Shown here: positions 1-9,824 of the stretch, in pieces
How positions within the stretch are numbered: position 1 is the first letter of the stretch
Layout of the letters: every line of letters starts with the position of its first letter
Assembly (NCBI GenBank): GCA_021397845.1
Contig: CM038048.1
Span: forward strand, 29,076,727 to 29,140,726
Direction: 5' to 3'
DNA: 64,000 bases
Source of the DNA: Areca catechu
Lineage: Eukaryota > Streptophyta > Magnoliopsida > Arecales > Arecaceae
Program-made: the position numbers and the translations under genes
Notes under the pieces: generated by a model
Databases searched by the model: none
Told to the model about the DNA's origin: nothing
The model's input: only the letters and a program-made list of their open reading frames with translations

Positions 1-698
1 ATGAATCAAGGGGCACCCATTTGAATTTTGAATTTCTCCTTTCATGAAGCATGGTTGAAATTTGAACTTTTTCTTTCATGAAGCTTGGCATCCAACTTTT
101 GAATTTTGAATCTTTTCTTGGATGATTGATCTTGGTAGCTTGATTTGGGGGCGTGGAGTGAGGATGTTGTTGGCTAGGATCAAGGAGAGGTTAATGGGCA
201 TCCACATGGCTTTTGAACTTGAAATTTTCTTCTTGAACTTGGCCACCCAAGTTGCTTGGAAAAGTGGCGCCTCCGATGCCATGTGGCATTGATGATGTGG
301 CACTCCATGAGCTGATGTGGTGCCTCCTATGCCACATGGCATTGATGATGTGGCACTCCTACTTGGCATGGAGGAGAGGTAGCTTGACTCATCTTCAATT
401 GGGCTTGACTTGATTGCCTACTTGTGGACCTATCTTCAAACTAGCTTGAGCCCATCTTCAAATTGACTGGAGCTTGTGGACCATCTTGGCTAATTAGAGG
501 ACCAATCGACCCTAACTTGATCAAATTGACCAAATTAAAGACTAAACCACAAATTGAAACTAACTAGATACTAATTACATGATTTGAAAGCAAATTATTT
601 TGGCTTTAAGCCTTATTACAGGACCCAATAGATTAAAATCTTTATCAGAGATCCATAGAGGGTTGAGGAGCCTCTGTCAAATCCCAATGCCTACACCA
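1..698 (-). mobile_element. Chromovirus LTR, antisense, cut by the window edge
   Basis: Read on the minus strand, this begins with TGGTGTAG at 698 and follows the same order as the LTRs of chromoviruses A, B/C and F: a short coding-like tail, a CTCAACCCTCT.TGGATCTC block (about 648-675), then a TAATAAGGCTT block. This identifies it as the first about 700 bp of a Ty3/gypsy chromovirus (Tekay/Del-like) LTR inserted antisense to most other elements here. Its far end lies left of the window. Next to it, copia integrase sequence starts at once, so it sits inside that relic. No intact ORF is present. Confidence 0.75.
264..362. repeat. Two-copy direct repeat, 53-bp unit
   Basis: A segment built on GTGGYGCCTCC ... 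TGGCATTGATGATGTGGCACTCC occurs at 264-308 and again at 317-361. It is a local tandem duplication inside the antisense chromovirus LTR. No other function is visible. Confidence 0.7.
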
Positions 699-1168
699 CC
701 TGGGACATCCCAATTAAATGAAGTATCTGAAAGGAGAAATCAAACTTTGTTAGACATTGTTTGATCCATGATGGGCTTTGCTAGTCTGTTGATCTCCTTT
801 TAAGGATATGCTCTTGAGTCTGCTTGTTACTTGCATAATAGGGTTCCAAGAAAATCTGTCAATAAAACACCATATGAGATATAGATAAGGCATAAATCAG
901 TACTCCAACACCTTAAGGTATGGTGCTAGCTAGCTTATATCAAACATTTGAAGATGGAAAAGCTTGAACCTAGGTCTGATAGATGCCTACTTGTTAGGTA
1001 TCCTAAAGAAGCTAAGGGGTATTTCTTTTACCTTCCTAAAAAATAAAAGTTGTTCATTAGTCTTAGGGCAACCTTTTTTTGAAAAAAGAGTTCCTTGCTA
1101 AAAGAACTAAAGCCACTAAGGTTGAACTTGATGAAGTTTGATAGGTAGAAGGACTAACACATACAAAT
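699..1168 (+). pseudogene. Ty1/copia pol relic (end of integrase to linker)
   Basis: The translation shows a decayed copia integrase tail: a region after the catalytic Asp residues with SERRNQTLL, MGFA, ACYLHN and KTPYE, followed by YPKEAKGYFFY of the linker before RT. It matches the same part of element D (about 31205-31660) in order and spacing but carries many in-frame stops. It is cut on the left by the antisense chromovirus LTR at 698 and on the right by the Tat LTR at about 1169, so it appears to be the outermost host element of the nest. The rest of this copia element is not in the window. Confidence 0.75.
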
Positions 1169-2450
1169 TGTAGGTGAAAAATATGGTCGGACTAGGCACA
1201 TGGGACCCATGATGGTACAAGTCTCTATTGGCCGGGCAATATGAACCTTGATAAAGGACACCAACCAAGATAGGCATGGATGGACATGATGCCCTCTAAC
1301 CAGTCGAGGCACCAGCGAGCCCTACCAATCACCCCTAAGATGCTTAGTCAGAAGCCCTTGAGCAGATGATGACAGAGGCCAACTCTCATGCCCTAAGGCA
1401 TTAGTGAGCCCTGTCGACCGTCTTTAAGGTGCTTGATCAGAAGCACTCGAGTGGATGATGGCAGAAGCCAACTCCTATACCCTAAGGTATCAACGAGCCC
1501 TACCAGCCATCTCTAAAGCATCTAGTTAGAAGCCCTTGAGTGGATGATGGCAAAGGCTAACTCCTGTATGTCAAGGCATCAACGAGCCTTATAGACCATC
1601 TCTAAGGTGTTCGGCCAGAAGCCCTTGAGTGGTTGATGGCAAAGGAAAACTCCTGTGCCCTAAGGCATCAACCAGTCTTGCTAACCACTCTATGGTGCTT
1701 GGTCAGTAGTCCTCGAGTAGATGATGGCAGAGACCAATTTTCATGCCCTACGTCATCAATAAGCCTTGTCGACCACCTCTAAAGTGCTCGATCAAAAACC
1801 CTCGAGTGGATGATGGTAGAGACCAACTCCTAGGCCCTCAAGGCATTGGCGAGCCCTTTCAACCTCCCCTTAAGCACTCAACCAGAAACTCTTAGGTGTG
1901 TGTTGATTGAAAGGCTCTTGATAATGATCCTCAGCATGCCGAGCTATACCAAGAATGCCGGTCGGTACCACCTTGGCAACGTGCCTATTCTAAGCCCTTA
2001 TAGTGCAGCACTTTGATACTCATTAGCACCACTTAACACCACCTAGCAAGGCTCTCTATCACATCCTAAAATCACCAAATCATTACAAAATCTTCACAAG
2101 AGCAATGAGCATGCCTGAACACCCTATAACTTAGGCCACCATTTAATGAAGTATGGCTTACCTTGAACAATCGACAAGGACACATCTAAGGAGGCAAGAT
2201 GTCCCTGCCAGTAAAAAGACCCCTAGCGACATGTGGAAAGCCCTGCTGCCTTTCATCGAATCCAATAGGATCTCGATCTTGCTCGGAATGCCCCTAGCCT
2301 TCATCTACAAAAAGGCTTCCACATAAATTCCTTAAGGTACACGAGCCTTCCCATTTACACTCCTCCACTACTAGTATCAATACTAACTTGAGTGTTAGAG
2401 TGCCATCACTGGGGCCACCCCTGGTGGTGATTTTTTGTAGGTACCATCTC
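1169..2450 (+). mobile_element. Tat-lineage element, 5' LTR (3' limit approximate)
   Basis: The copia relic stops at about 1168 and new sequence starts with TGTAGGTGAA. The region ends near 2405-2450 in a segment resembling Tat/Ogre-type LTR ends (GAGTGCCATCACTGGGGCC, then GATTTTTTGTAGG). The gag-like region follows. An 89-bp tandem array lies inside. The start is supported by the clean junction with copia; the end and the PBS could not be fixed. No second copy is in the window, as expected because E interrupts the 3' part of the Tat element. An alternative is that the 89-bp array belongs to the 3' non-coding region of another Tat copy. Confidence 0.5.
1290..1920 (+). repeat. Tandem array of 89-bp units, about seven copies
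   Basis: A GAAGCCCT(C/T)GAGTGGATGATGG block recurs at 1351, 1440, 1529, 1618, 1706, 1795 and 1885, a spacing of 88-90 bp. Each unit also carries a CCTAAGGCATCA..GAGCCCT block. The units have diverged from each other. A short core of the type GTGCTYGGTCAGA-GCCCT is shared with the 57-bp array at 19155-21345, suggesting a common origin within Tat-lineage elements. Confidence 0.85.
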
Positions 2451-2514
2451 CTAGAGTCTAACCTATATTGATAACTTCAACACCAACTCTAGCTCTCCCT
2501 CCAATGCTTGATAA

Positions 2515-4300
2515 ATTTTGGAACCAATAGATTAGAGAAAGGGTCTAAATATTCATGGAGATTGTGACCCATGAGATGGGCAGGCCATGCCACCCAAGAA
2601 GATCACTTCTCACCATGCCAACACCATAGCCTCTCGACCAGTGGAAAGGGAAACCAAGATCCAAGCAAATGATCCACCTCATCCTGTGTTGGTTGGAGTC
2701 TCATCACCACCAAATGCAGTGGTGGTGGGTGTAGATCAATTCAACTCACTTGTTATAAAGGTCTGAACCTAGTGGCAACCATCCAAGCCATCTAGGCCAT
2801 CCCTACACCACCTCCGACAACATCATTACCACCGGCTATGACAAGCACAACCTCTCAGCCTTTGATACTACCACACCTATCCACCACCAGTGATGCAACA
2901 TCCTGTGGCCAGAGCAGCACCTCCACCACTAGAGCAATCACATGTCCATCTAAAGGATCTTAGAGAGACCACTCATCACCGTTGCCACCATCGTAGAAGC
3001 CTAGGGGCAAGGAGATCATGTCCTAGAAGCTTCCGATTGGAGCATGACTCTACTCTTGATCACCAATCTCTGCAGCGATTGGAAGCCTTGACCAATCAAA
3101 ATCTTGAGATCAATCGAAGACTCAAGGAGATGGATTAGTGAATTAAGACTATCTGCAATCTCTCAACCCTAAATGATGGGGTCAGCAACGAGCCACCATT
3201 TGAACACTATGATGGACCACTGACCTCAATGATCACCTAGTTAGTTTTAGAGTAATGATGCTCCTCCAAGAGGCTCTTGATCCAATTCTCTACCATGCCT
3301 TTCCCTTCACTTTAAAGGAAGCGGCTTGACACTGGTACTCAAGCTTGAAACTGGGATTGGTACACTCCTTCGAATAGCTGAGCTAAGCATTCATCGACCA
3401 TTTTGTTAGCAATCAGAGGCCACAACAATGATTGGACTATTTCCACACTCTCAAATAGTGGGAAGGAGAAACAATCCAAACCTTTGTGAGTCATTTAAAT
3501 GTGGCTACTTTGGATATCCATAATTTGGACCAGCCAGTTGCTATGTTAGCTCTAGCAAAAGGGTTGCTAAAAAATGACCTTAAAAAGTCATTGGTTAAGA
3601 CCTATCCTAAAGACTTTGCAGGAATGCTAGATCGAGATGAAAAGTATGTTCAAATGAAAGAAGCTTTCATGTTGGAAGAAGATCTACCCACTTCTACACT
3701 AGGGGTGGTAAGGAAATGTAAGGATGCAAACTCTCCCCAAAATGTAAGGGAAGAGCCCAGCCTTGGTCCAGATCCCTATGAGAGAGGAATAAGTTGTTCA
3801 AAGATGCCGACTCAAGGAAGCCCCTCAAGCATTACCATTAGAAAAGTTCACCTAAATTTCTCTAAATGCACCAAGAGAAAAGGTGCTAATAAAGATCAGA
3901 AAGCACATTCTAGAGCCTAAGAAATATGTGAATGCCGTTGGCAAGAAGGAATCAAAATAAATTTTGCTTATACATCGAGACCAGGGCCATGATACTGAGG
4001 AGTGCATCTAGCTATGAGATGAGATTGAAGAGCTGAACAGATGGGGTCATCTTGATTGATTCATTTGATAATGGAAAGGGCTGAGAGAGCGGCCAAGATC
4101 ACCACGACTAGCTGAACAACTATAGCCAGTTCCACCCCCAGAGGGAGATGATCCCATGCCTTCAAGACAAGTAGAAATGATAACTAGGGGTGCAATCATC
4201 CTGAGCAACTAGCAAAAAATTAGTAATGCCAATAATTTTTCTAAAGAGGATGATGATGGCATTCAGTTTCCATACAATAATGAGGTGGTGGTAATTGTAA
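2515..4300 (+). pseudogene. Tat-lineage gag, decayed
   Basis: Gag forms the particle of the retroelement. The conserved core starts near 3197 (EHYDG, then decayed sequence through about 3480) and is readable in one frame from 3486 to 3920: LNVATLDIHNLDQPVA, LALAKGLLKNDL, KTYPKDFAGMLDRDEKYV, the pattern of the retrotransposon gag domain in Tat elements. At about 3967 a second frame gives HRDQGHDTEEC and DEIEELNRWGHL, the histidine/cysteine block that normally follows Tat gag. Several stops and frameshifts break it. Residues encoded by 2515-3190 are rich in Pro, Thr and His and are not recognised. It lies between the 5' LTR and the protease in the expected order. Confidence 0.8.
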
Positions 4301-4422
4301 ATGTAAAAAAATTATGATGTACACTACATCCTTATTGATAATGGGAGTTCATAAGATGTTTTGAACTACAATGTACTCTTGAAAATAGAAATATCACTTG
4401 AATGACTGGTTCGAGTGAATTT
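4301..4422 (+). pseudogene. Tat protease, N-terminal half
   Basis: The frame reads NYDVHYILIDNGSS followed by DVLNYNVLLKIEISLE and VRVN. The LIDNGSS motif is the aspartic protease active-site strand in the form usual for Tat elements. The reading is interrupted at 4423 by a copia solo LTR and resumes at 13498-13502. Joining the two flanks across one copy of the duplicated AATT(T/C) keeps the frame (VRVN, then SPLVRF). There are two in-frame stops. Confidence 0.8.
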
Positions 4423-5209
4423 TGTTGGGAATGGTGTCCCAAAGCCAATTGTCTAAGCTATAGATGTCTATGCTATTTTATAATTGTATGTGAATTTTTT
4501 AAATGAATAAAAGTTATTCTTTTGGCTATTCATCACATGTGCATTTTCTTGAAAAGAACTCTTGTGTGATGGAGTCCTTAGAACTACATTATATTTGATA
4601 TAGAAAGGATATATCGAGTAATTCTTAAACTGGTTCACAACTAAAGGATACATTGTTATAGGATGACGATGTATCAAGCATAGGTTATTGTATGTCACAT
4701 TGGTTGGTTGTCCTCTTAACCAAGAAGTTTAAAGACACTAATATGACATACAGGTGAAATGTATGACATCTCACTGAATGTGACCAACTGCAGAGCTCCC
4801 TTCTGCCAAAGGGTTGCTCATGAAAGGATATGGATATATGTGTCCCCCAGACCTGAGGTCACGATGATAGCTTGCGAGTAACTCACTGTACTTTGATGTC
4901 AGACTACCTGGATTTGTAATCCAATGATGGATGATTTTTGAGTAAAGTCAAGTATTTGTGGAGTAGTGGTGGATTAAGATGGGATTGACCCCTCCAAATG
5001 GTTTAGAGTGAATGACTCACTATGTCTCAATTTAGCAAAACCTTGGCTAAGGTAGTTCTTGTGAGGAGTCATAGAACTTGTAAGGTTAAGACACGATCTA
5101 GATGTACTAAATTAAGGTTAGTAGTCAAACCGTAGGTTATCCTAAGCATTATGAGGTTCAAGGGAAGAATTATGCGGTAACCTTATGCTAGAGATCTAGA
5201 GAGTTACTC
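4423..5209 (+). mobile_element. Copia solo LTR, left part
   Basis: It starts TGTTGGGAATGGTGTCCCAA and follows the LTR of element D (33401 onward) for about 780 bp, including a GATGTATCGAG..AATTCTTAAAC block. At 5209 it is cut by chromovirus A (TSD TACTC) and continues at 12295. Flanks AATTT (4418-4422) and AATTC (13498-13502) fit a 5-bp target duplication with one mismatch. No internal region or second LTR exists, so this is a solo LTR left by LTR-LTR recombination. It is clearly more diverged than the two LTRs of D are from each other. Confidence 0.85.
5205..5209. other. Target-site duplication of chromovirus A (left)
   Basis: TACTC directly precedes the 5' LTR and recurs at 12290-12294 directly after the 3' LTR. 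This proves insertion of A as one unit into the copia solo LTR. Confidence 0.95.
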
Positions 5210-6926
5210 TGGTGCGGGCACCAGACTCAGAAGAAGACTTCAGGGCTCCATCTGGATCTCTGATTGACATTGCTCGAAGAATTAGGATTTTCTGGTTTTG
5301 TAATAAAGGTTGACTTGGTCAACTCAATTTTAGTTTGAGTCTGTATTTCCCTGCAATTTAAATTTTGTTGAGTCATGTTGACTCAATACAAGTCCTAGTA
5401 GTGGTCTAGGTCTTCTCCAAGGTGCCACATTTTCTCCCAAGACCAAGCAAATGGGCGCCACACTCCCAGCCACACGCCAGAGTCCAGGAGGTGCCACATC
5501 TCCATCCAGTGTGCCTTGGTCCCCACACCATAAGAAAGCAGGTCCCTTCTTTCATGCACCACTTGGGGGAGAAATCCATCAAGATACCTCAATCCAAGGA
5601 GGAGCCAACTTCTTTCCAGATAAACCCAAGCCAGGATGGCAAGAATTTTTCTTGAAGAGAGGATCAAGGAGGTGCCCCACAATGTTCCATAAAAACCCAA
5701 GTTATAAAAGGAAAGAGAGCATGTCTTGGGGAGAAAATCAAGGAGGCACCTAAAAGTTTCCTAAAGTGCCAAATCCATGAAAGGAAGAAGCCTAAACTTG
5801 TGGAGCAAGACTAGGAGGTGTCCAAAAGAGCCAGATCATGAAGGGAAAATCCTTGATTCATGGATAGATACTAGAAGACACCCCCATAACCTGCCATTTG
5901 GAGCTGATTTTCAAGTTTTCTTGGAGTTTTTGGGCTGCCCACTCATGGAAGGAGTCTTGGGAAGAGAATTTGATGCCTAAAGTGTGGGTTAGTCCTATTA
6001 GTCCCACATGGAAAGTGTATGAAATTTTATTTCTTTGTTATGTCTATATATTCAACTCTATGTAACTCTTGAAAAAATCAGATGAATGAAATCAATTTCT
6101 TTGTGAGCAACTTTGTGTTTCTCTCTTCCGCACTTGTATTCAAGTGTTGAGCTCCATGAGGGAGTAAATCCAGGTTCCCTAGAAACCTTGAGGAGGTGTG
6201 AGATCTCCAACCCCAAAACCCTAGCTTAGTCCACCCATCTCTACTCCACCACCACCAAACCCTAATTTTCCATCTACATCCCACGGCCCCTCTCTTCCAC
6301 ATAGAGGCCGGCCACCAGCATCCAGGTTCAGATCAACTGTTTCAACTACAGAGCAAGTTCAAAGAAGAGTCAGATCATTATCAAGATCTCCGGAACTTCT
6401 ATATCCAACAATCTTCATTAAGTCCTCAGGTCAGTGTCTTTCTTTGAGTTTCTGGTTCTTTTTTTTTTTTTTGTTCTTCTTCTTCCAGATCCTGAGTTCG
6501 AGAAGAAGGCCAACCTTGCCATAGGACTACAATCCAAGGATCCATTACGAAGATACCTCGTCTCCAAGGATCCTACAATCTGTTCGAGAGTGTCCTTCAA
6601 TTGAAGCAATGAGAGATATCACAGTCAGGTATAAAACCTTCTCTTCTCTCTTCGTCTGTTTCTTGAAAGAGGAGTAAACCCTAGGTCTGGGGTTTCTCAA
6701 TCCCCAGCGATCCTACTTCTGAGTTACTCTGATAATCCACTCCTTTTAATTGTGCATTTTGTCATTTCTTAGTTTCTTTCAGTATTAGTTTATCTTTCCT
6801 TTAAGTCAAAGCCGACTTCTGAAAATAAATAAATAAAAAAAAATACATTAATTTTAATTTACTTTTGCATCGCATCATCTTTTTGTTCTGCATCATTTTT
6901 GGTATCAGAGCTTTCATTCTGCATCA
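5210..6926 (+). repeat. 5' LTR of chromovirus A
   Basis: It begins TGGTGCGGGCACC and ends CTGCATCA. It is 1717 bp, the same length as the 3' copy at 10573-12289. A TATA-like TATATA lies at 6045-6050, and a poly-T run at about 6454-6470. The last 31 bp include a full extra copy of the PBS sequence (6900-6911). LTRs carry promoter and polyadenylation signals. Confidence 0.95.
6900..6911 (+). other. Extra PBS copy inside the LTR of A
   Basis: TGGTATCAGAGC sits 31 bp upstream of the functional PBS, within the LTR, with TTCTGCATCA before each copy. The same extra copy is in the 3' LTR at 12263-12274. The LTR therefore seems to have grown by taking in a duplicated PBS segment. Confidence 0.9.
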
Positions 6927-6930
6927 ATTT

Positions 6931-6942
6931 TGGTATCAGAGC
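6931..6942 (+). other. Primer-binding site of A (initiator Met-tRNA type)
   Basis: TGGTATCAGAGC, four bases after the LTR end, is complementary to the 3' end of plant initiator methionine tRNA, the usual primer for many plant copia and chromovirus elements. Confidence 0.92.
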
Positions 6943-7830
6943 CCTGTCTAGGGTTTCTGTTTTGATTGCTTGTTTGAGTCTCTCTCTTTTACTTTGTCTG
7001 CTCGAAGTAGACTCCCCAGGACGTCCGGTCCTAGGAACAAAGCAAGGTGCAAACCTCCTCTTCCCATTCCACGGGGTGTTCCTAGGGCGTGTAGGGGATC
7101 CGTTGGGTTATAACTTCGTAGCAGGAATTGTAAACGGGGAAGTGCTCTGTTTTCAGCCTGTAATTACCCTGTTTCAGGAATTATTTCTCACTGCAGGTAA
7201 CTCCAAATTTGGTGATTTTTATTTTTCTGAAACCAGTATAATTGAAAATAATTTTCATGATTTTCCCATGATTTATTGGTTTCCTTGCGATTTCTGAGAA
7301 TTAAATTACTGCAACTCTGTTTTTGTATTCTGCAATCCATTTATTTTTGAGTATTCATCTCTTAATTCATCTTAAGGGCATTTATGCATCTAAGATAAGG
7401 GGAGGAGTTGATATCCTCTCCTTAGCCCAAAACCACCACCCACTCATTCGAACCTAAGCCTTTAATCTAAAAATTGATTAGACCTAATTTGCCCTAGTGG
7501 GCTAGGGACACCAACAAGTCGGGTCTAGGCTAATGTTGAGTCAGTTTGTCTAGTTACTCTATGTGTGCTTTGTACTCAGTGTCTAGAATGGTGGTTCAGG
7601 GATTCTATCCCGAAGGGCTTGTGTGCTGGTCCGCCTACCTGGCCAATCTCTGATTGGTGTCTAGGATTGGCAATTAGAGACCTAACACTCCCCTTACACC
7701 TGCCTGGCTGAGTCCCGAGTTACTACAGGCTAGCTTGCCACTCTGATTGGGCATCTAGTTTGGGCTCTAGGTCTAGTTAGCCCGTAGTCATTTCAGTCGA
7801 GTCTCATTTGGTGTGCTTGCTTGCATCATC
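6943..7830 (+). promoter_or_regulatory. Untranslated leader of A with conserved structured module
   Basis: There is no convincing coding sequence between the PBS and gag. Two blocks recur in other elements. One is at about 7415-7490 (CCAAAACCACCACCC, then AAAATTGATTAGA), matched in C and E. The other, at 7634-7722, contains the hairpin GGCCAAT-CTCTG-ATTGGTG with outer CCT/AGG arms (7638-7665), followed by a CCTTACACCTGCCTGGCTG block, and is matched in C, D and E. Packaging or translation control is possible but inferred only from conservation and position. Confidence 0.7.
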
Positions 7831-9147
7831 ATGTCCACCCGGAACGAAGTACCCTACCAACCTGGTCAAACCCAACCTGATTTAGAGGCCATGATTAGAA
7901 CTCTTACCAAAAGTATGACCAAATTGAGTCAGGATATGAATGAGGGTTTTGCCCAGTTTAGAGACGGAGCCCAGGGACTTGAGAAACGTAGACATCAAAA
8001 TTGGACCCCTGATCCAAAATTTAATAGGCCCCAACCTCACCCATGCCAGGAGCCTAGGAGGACCTTATACCGTGATCCCGAGCATAACCCTAGGAGCCTA
8101 TATCCATACTTGGTTGACTCAGAAAAGGGACCTGTTAGGAACACCGAACCTTATGCACCCACTTTTGATGGAAGACAAGAGACATATATTAAGTGGGAAG
8201 AACAAATGGATCGATATTTTGAGTGCACTAACATATCGGAATTAGGACAAGTTAGGCTGGCCAAAACCAAGTTCACCAAACATGCTAGGTCGCATTGGTA
8301 TGCTATTGAGCATGAGTGTTATCAAAGAAAAGAGGAAATATATACTTGGAGAGATATGAGAAGTAAGTTGAGAGATAGGTACCTAGGTAGATCCTATGAG
8401 AAAAGACTTTTAGACCAATGGTACCAATTGCAACAAGGTAATAGGCCTGTGTCTAAATATATTGAGGACTTCCAGTGGTATGACATGAAATGCAATACCA
8501 TTGAGACCGAAGCTCAGATCACATCGAGGTTTAGGGTTGGGTTACACCCAGACATTTATAGGAAGCTATGCCTTGAAAAGACCAATAAGTTAGACCGAGC
8601 CTACCAAGAAGCCCAAGACTATGAGTGGTCTTTAAGATATAACCAATCAAGTACTTTGGACTTAAAGCCAACCTCTACCAACTTGAGTCAAGTTCCGATT
8701 GATCCGACACCCGTAGTGAACCAAACTCTTGTTTGTCAATTCCCACTTGTGTCACCTCTTGACCAGAAGGATAACACTGAGAAGGAGTTAGGCATGGTCA
8801 TCCCAAAATTAGTTGACCCGACCAGAGCCGTACTTAAAGAGGAATCAAAGGAGAATAGATTAGAACCTTTCAGTGAGATTGAGGAAGAAATATATGAGCC
8901 TGACATAAGTTTGATAGATGAATATGAAGAAGAAGAATTTGAGGATATCTCTCCCGATAATTCAATTAACCAACTCCTACCTAATGGGGTTATTGAGGGG
9001 ACCCCTGCCACTCAAGGAATTCAGGAGCTAACCCTAAGAGAAGACCCTTTTGAGGAAGTTCAGGAAGAAGAAATTATACCCAATGAAAGTTTAAGTGAGA
9101 ATACCCCTGAACTCATTGAGGAATCCAAAGAAGACACCCCTGAGTGA
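7831..9147 (+). CDS. Gag of chromovirus A with long acidic C-terminal region
   Basis: The protein is about 438 residues. I start at ATG 7831 (MSTRNEV) because the upstream in-frame codon at 7813 is GTG. Residues about 105-275 are a retrotransposon gag domain: APTFDG, KWEEQMDRYF, RLLDQWYQLQQG, SRFRVGLHPDI and AYQEAQDYE are in the expected order for Tekay/Del chromoviruses. From about residue 330 it becomes very acidic (EEEIYEPDISLIDEYEEEEFED and similar runs). The zinc knuckle and protease found in C are absent, which suggests an internal deletion. A stop at 9145-9147 separates it from the next in-frame ORF. It would form or join virus-like particles in the cytoplasm. The frame is open, so it may still be translated. 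Confidence 0.85.
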   Translation: MSTRNEVPYQPGQTQPDLEAMIRTLTKSMTKLSQDMNEGFAQFRDGAQGLEKRRHQNWTPDPKFNRPQPHPCQEPRRTLYRDPEHNPRSLYPYLVDSEKGPVRNTEPYAPTFDGRQETYIKWEEQMDRYFECTNISELGQVRLAKTKFTKHARSHWYAIEHECYQRKEEIYTWRDMRSKLRDRYLGRSYEKRLLDQWYQLQQGNRPVSKYIEDFQWYDMKCNTIETEAQITSRFRVGLHPDIYRKLCLEKTNKLDRAYQEAQDYEWSLRYNQSSTLDLKPTSTNLSQVPIDPTPVVNQTLVCQFPLVSPLDQKDNTEKELGMVIPKLVDPTRAVLKEESKENRLEPFSEIEEEIYEPDISLIDEYEEEEFEDISPDNSINQLLPNGVIEGTPATQGIQELTLREDPFEEVQEEEIIPNESLSENTPELIEESKEDTPE

Positions 9148-9651
9148 AATCTGGTAGAGAAGTGTGAAGAAGGAAGGGGTTCACAAGAATTGCCCATTGA
9201 GAAGGTCCAAGAACAAGAAAAAGACAGTAGCTTAGAGGACTTTTTAGATAAACATTCCAAAGACCTTCCTGATAACCTTCCACCTTCTAGGAGCACCCAG
9301 CCTACCCTAGAACTTGCACTTGTAGACCCTCCTAGAGCAAATCATGAGGTTTGGATGAGTGCACCTATAGAACAATGTCCTCATTTTAAGGTCATCTTGA
9401 ATAACCAAGGTTTGTTTCTTGTTTCTGATAAGCCACCTCAAAACTCTGATTCTTATTTCCTACCCTTCCCTGAATCTTCTCATGTTTCTAGAGCTATGGG
9501 ATTACATTTTATTGAGATCTCTAGGTTGCAAGACTCCTTACAACCTATTAGGTTTGCCACCTACTTCTGGAAGACCTTATGGCACCTACTAGGCATCCAT
9601 AATAAGTTTTCATGCTCTGCATGCCCTCCTCCAACCCAAGGTCAAACCTAG
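9148..9651 (+). CDS. Protease-RT linker plus unknown about 85-residue segment replacing RT in A
   Basis: This continues in the gag frame after one TGA; the first ATG is at 9190. Residues from about 9232 (EDFLDKHSKDLPDNLPPSRSTQPTLELAL, shown here only as the landmarks FLDKHSKDLPDNLPP and TLELAL) correspond to the linker that normally leads into gypsy RT. Instead of RT, the frame runs into a segment with HFKVIL, SDSYFLPFPESSH, RAMGLHFIEISRL and YFWKTLWHLLGI (about 9355-9605). The same segment follows the same linker in B and C, about two thirds identical in protein, with more silent than replacement differences in the part I compared. I do not recognise it. Confidence 0.6.
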   Translation, partial: NLVEKCEEGRGSQELPIEKVQEQEKDSSLEDFLDKHSKDLPDNLPPSRSTQPTLELALVDPPRANHEVWMSAPIEQCPHFKVILNNQGLFLVSDKPPQNSDSYFLPFPESSHVSRAMGLHFIEISRLQDSLQPIRFATYFWKTLWHLLGIHNKFSCSACPPPTQGQT

Positions 9652-9824
9652 AGAGCCTTAGTTTGTTAGGTTTAGACCTAGGGTTCCTTTGGAATAAAGT
9701 CCATTCTTTAGGAATGCGTCGTCAGTCTAGTTTAGTTTTTCTTAACCCTTTACTAGGCTTTGGCTCTGATTTTGGTTTGATTGAGAGCACCAGGAATTGG
9801 GATTTGTATTTTGTCCAGGACTAA
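9652..9824 (+). other. Non-coding joint between unknown segment and integrase tail in A
   Basis: The start (GGTCAAACCTAGAGAG, then GTTAGGTTTAGACC) is shared with B (48850-48900) and C (54306-54350), so the rearrangement that removed RT and integrase is ancestral to the family. A 70-residue open frame across 9612-9824 has no recognisable motif and is probably chance. Confidence 0.6.

Noticed and set aside
2890..3138. 82-codon frame upstream of Tat gag as a separate gene
   Set aside because: The His/Pro/Arg-rich composition fits the decayed N-terminal gag region; no independent support.
5395..5980. Open frames inside the LTR of A (and the matching ones at 10758-11343)
   Set aside because: They lie in LTR sequence, overlap on both strands, and one copy has a stop where the other does not (around 10985). 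No domain is recognised.
9612..9824. 70-codon frame between the unknown segment and integrase tail in A
   Set aside because: No counterpart frame is kept in B or C at this position.
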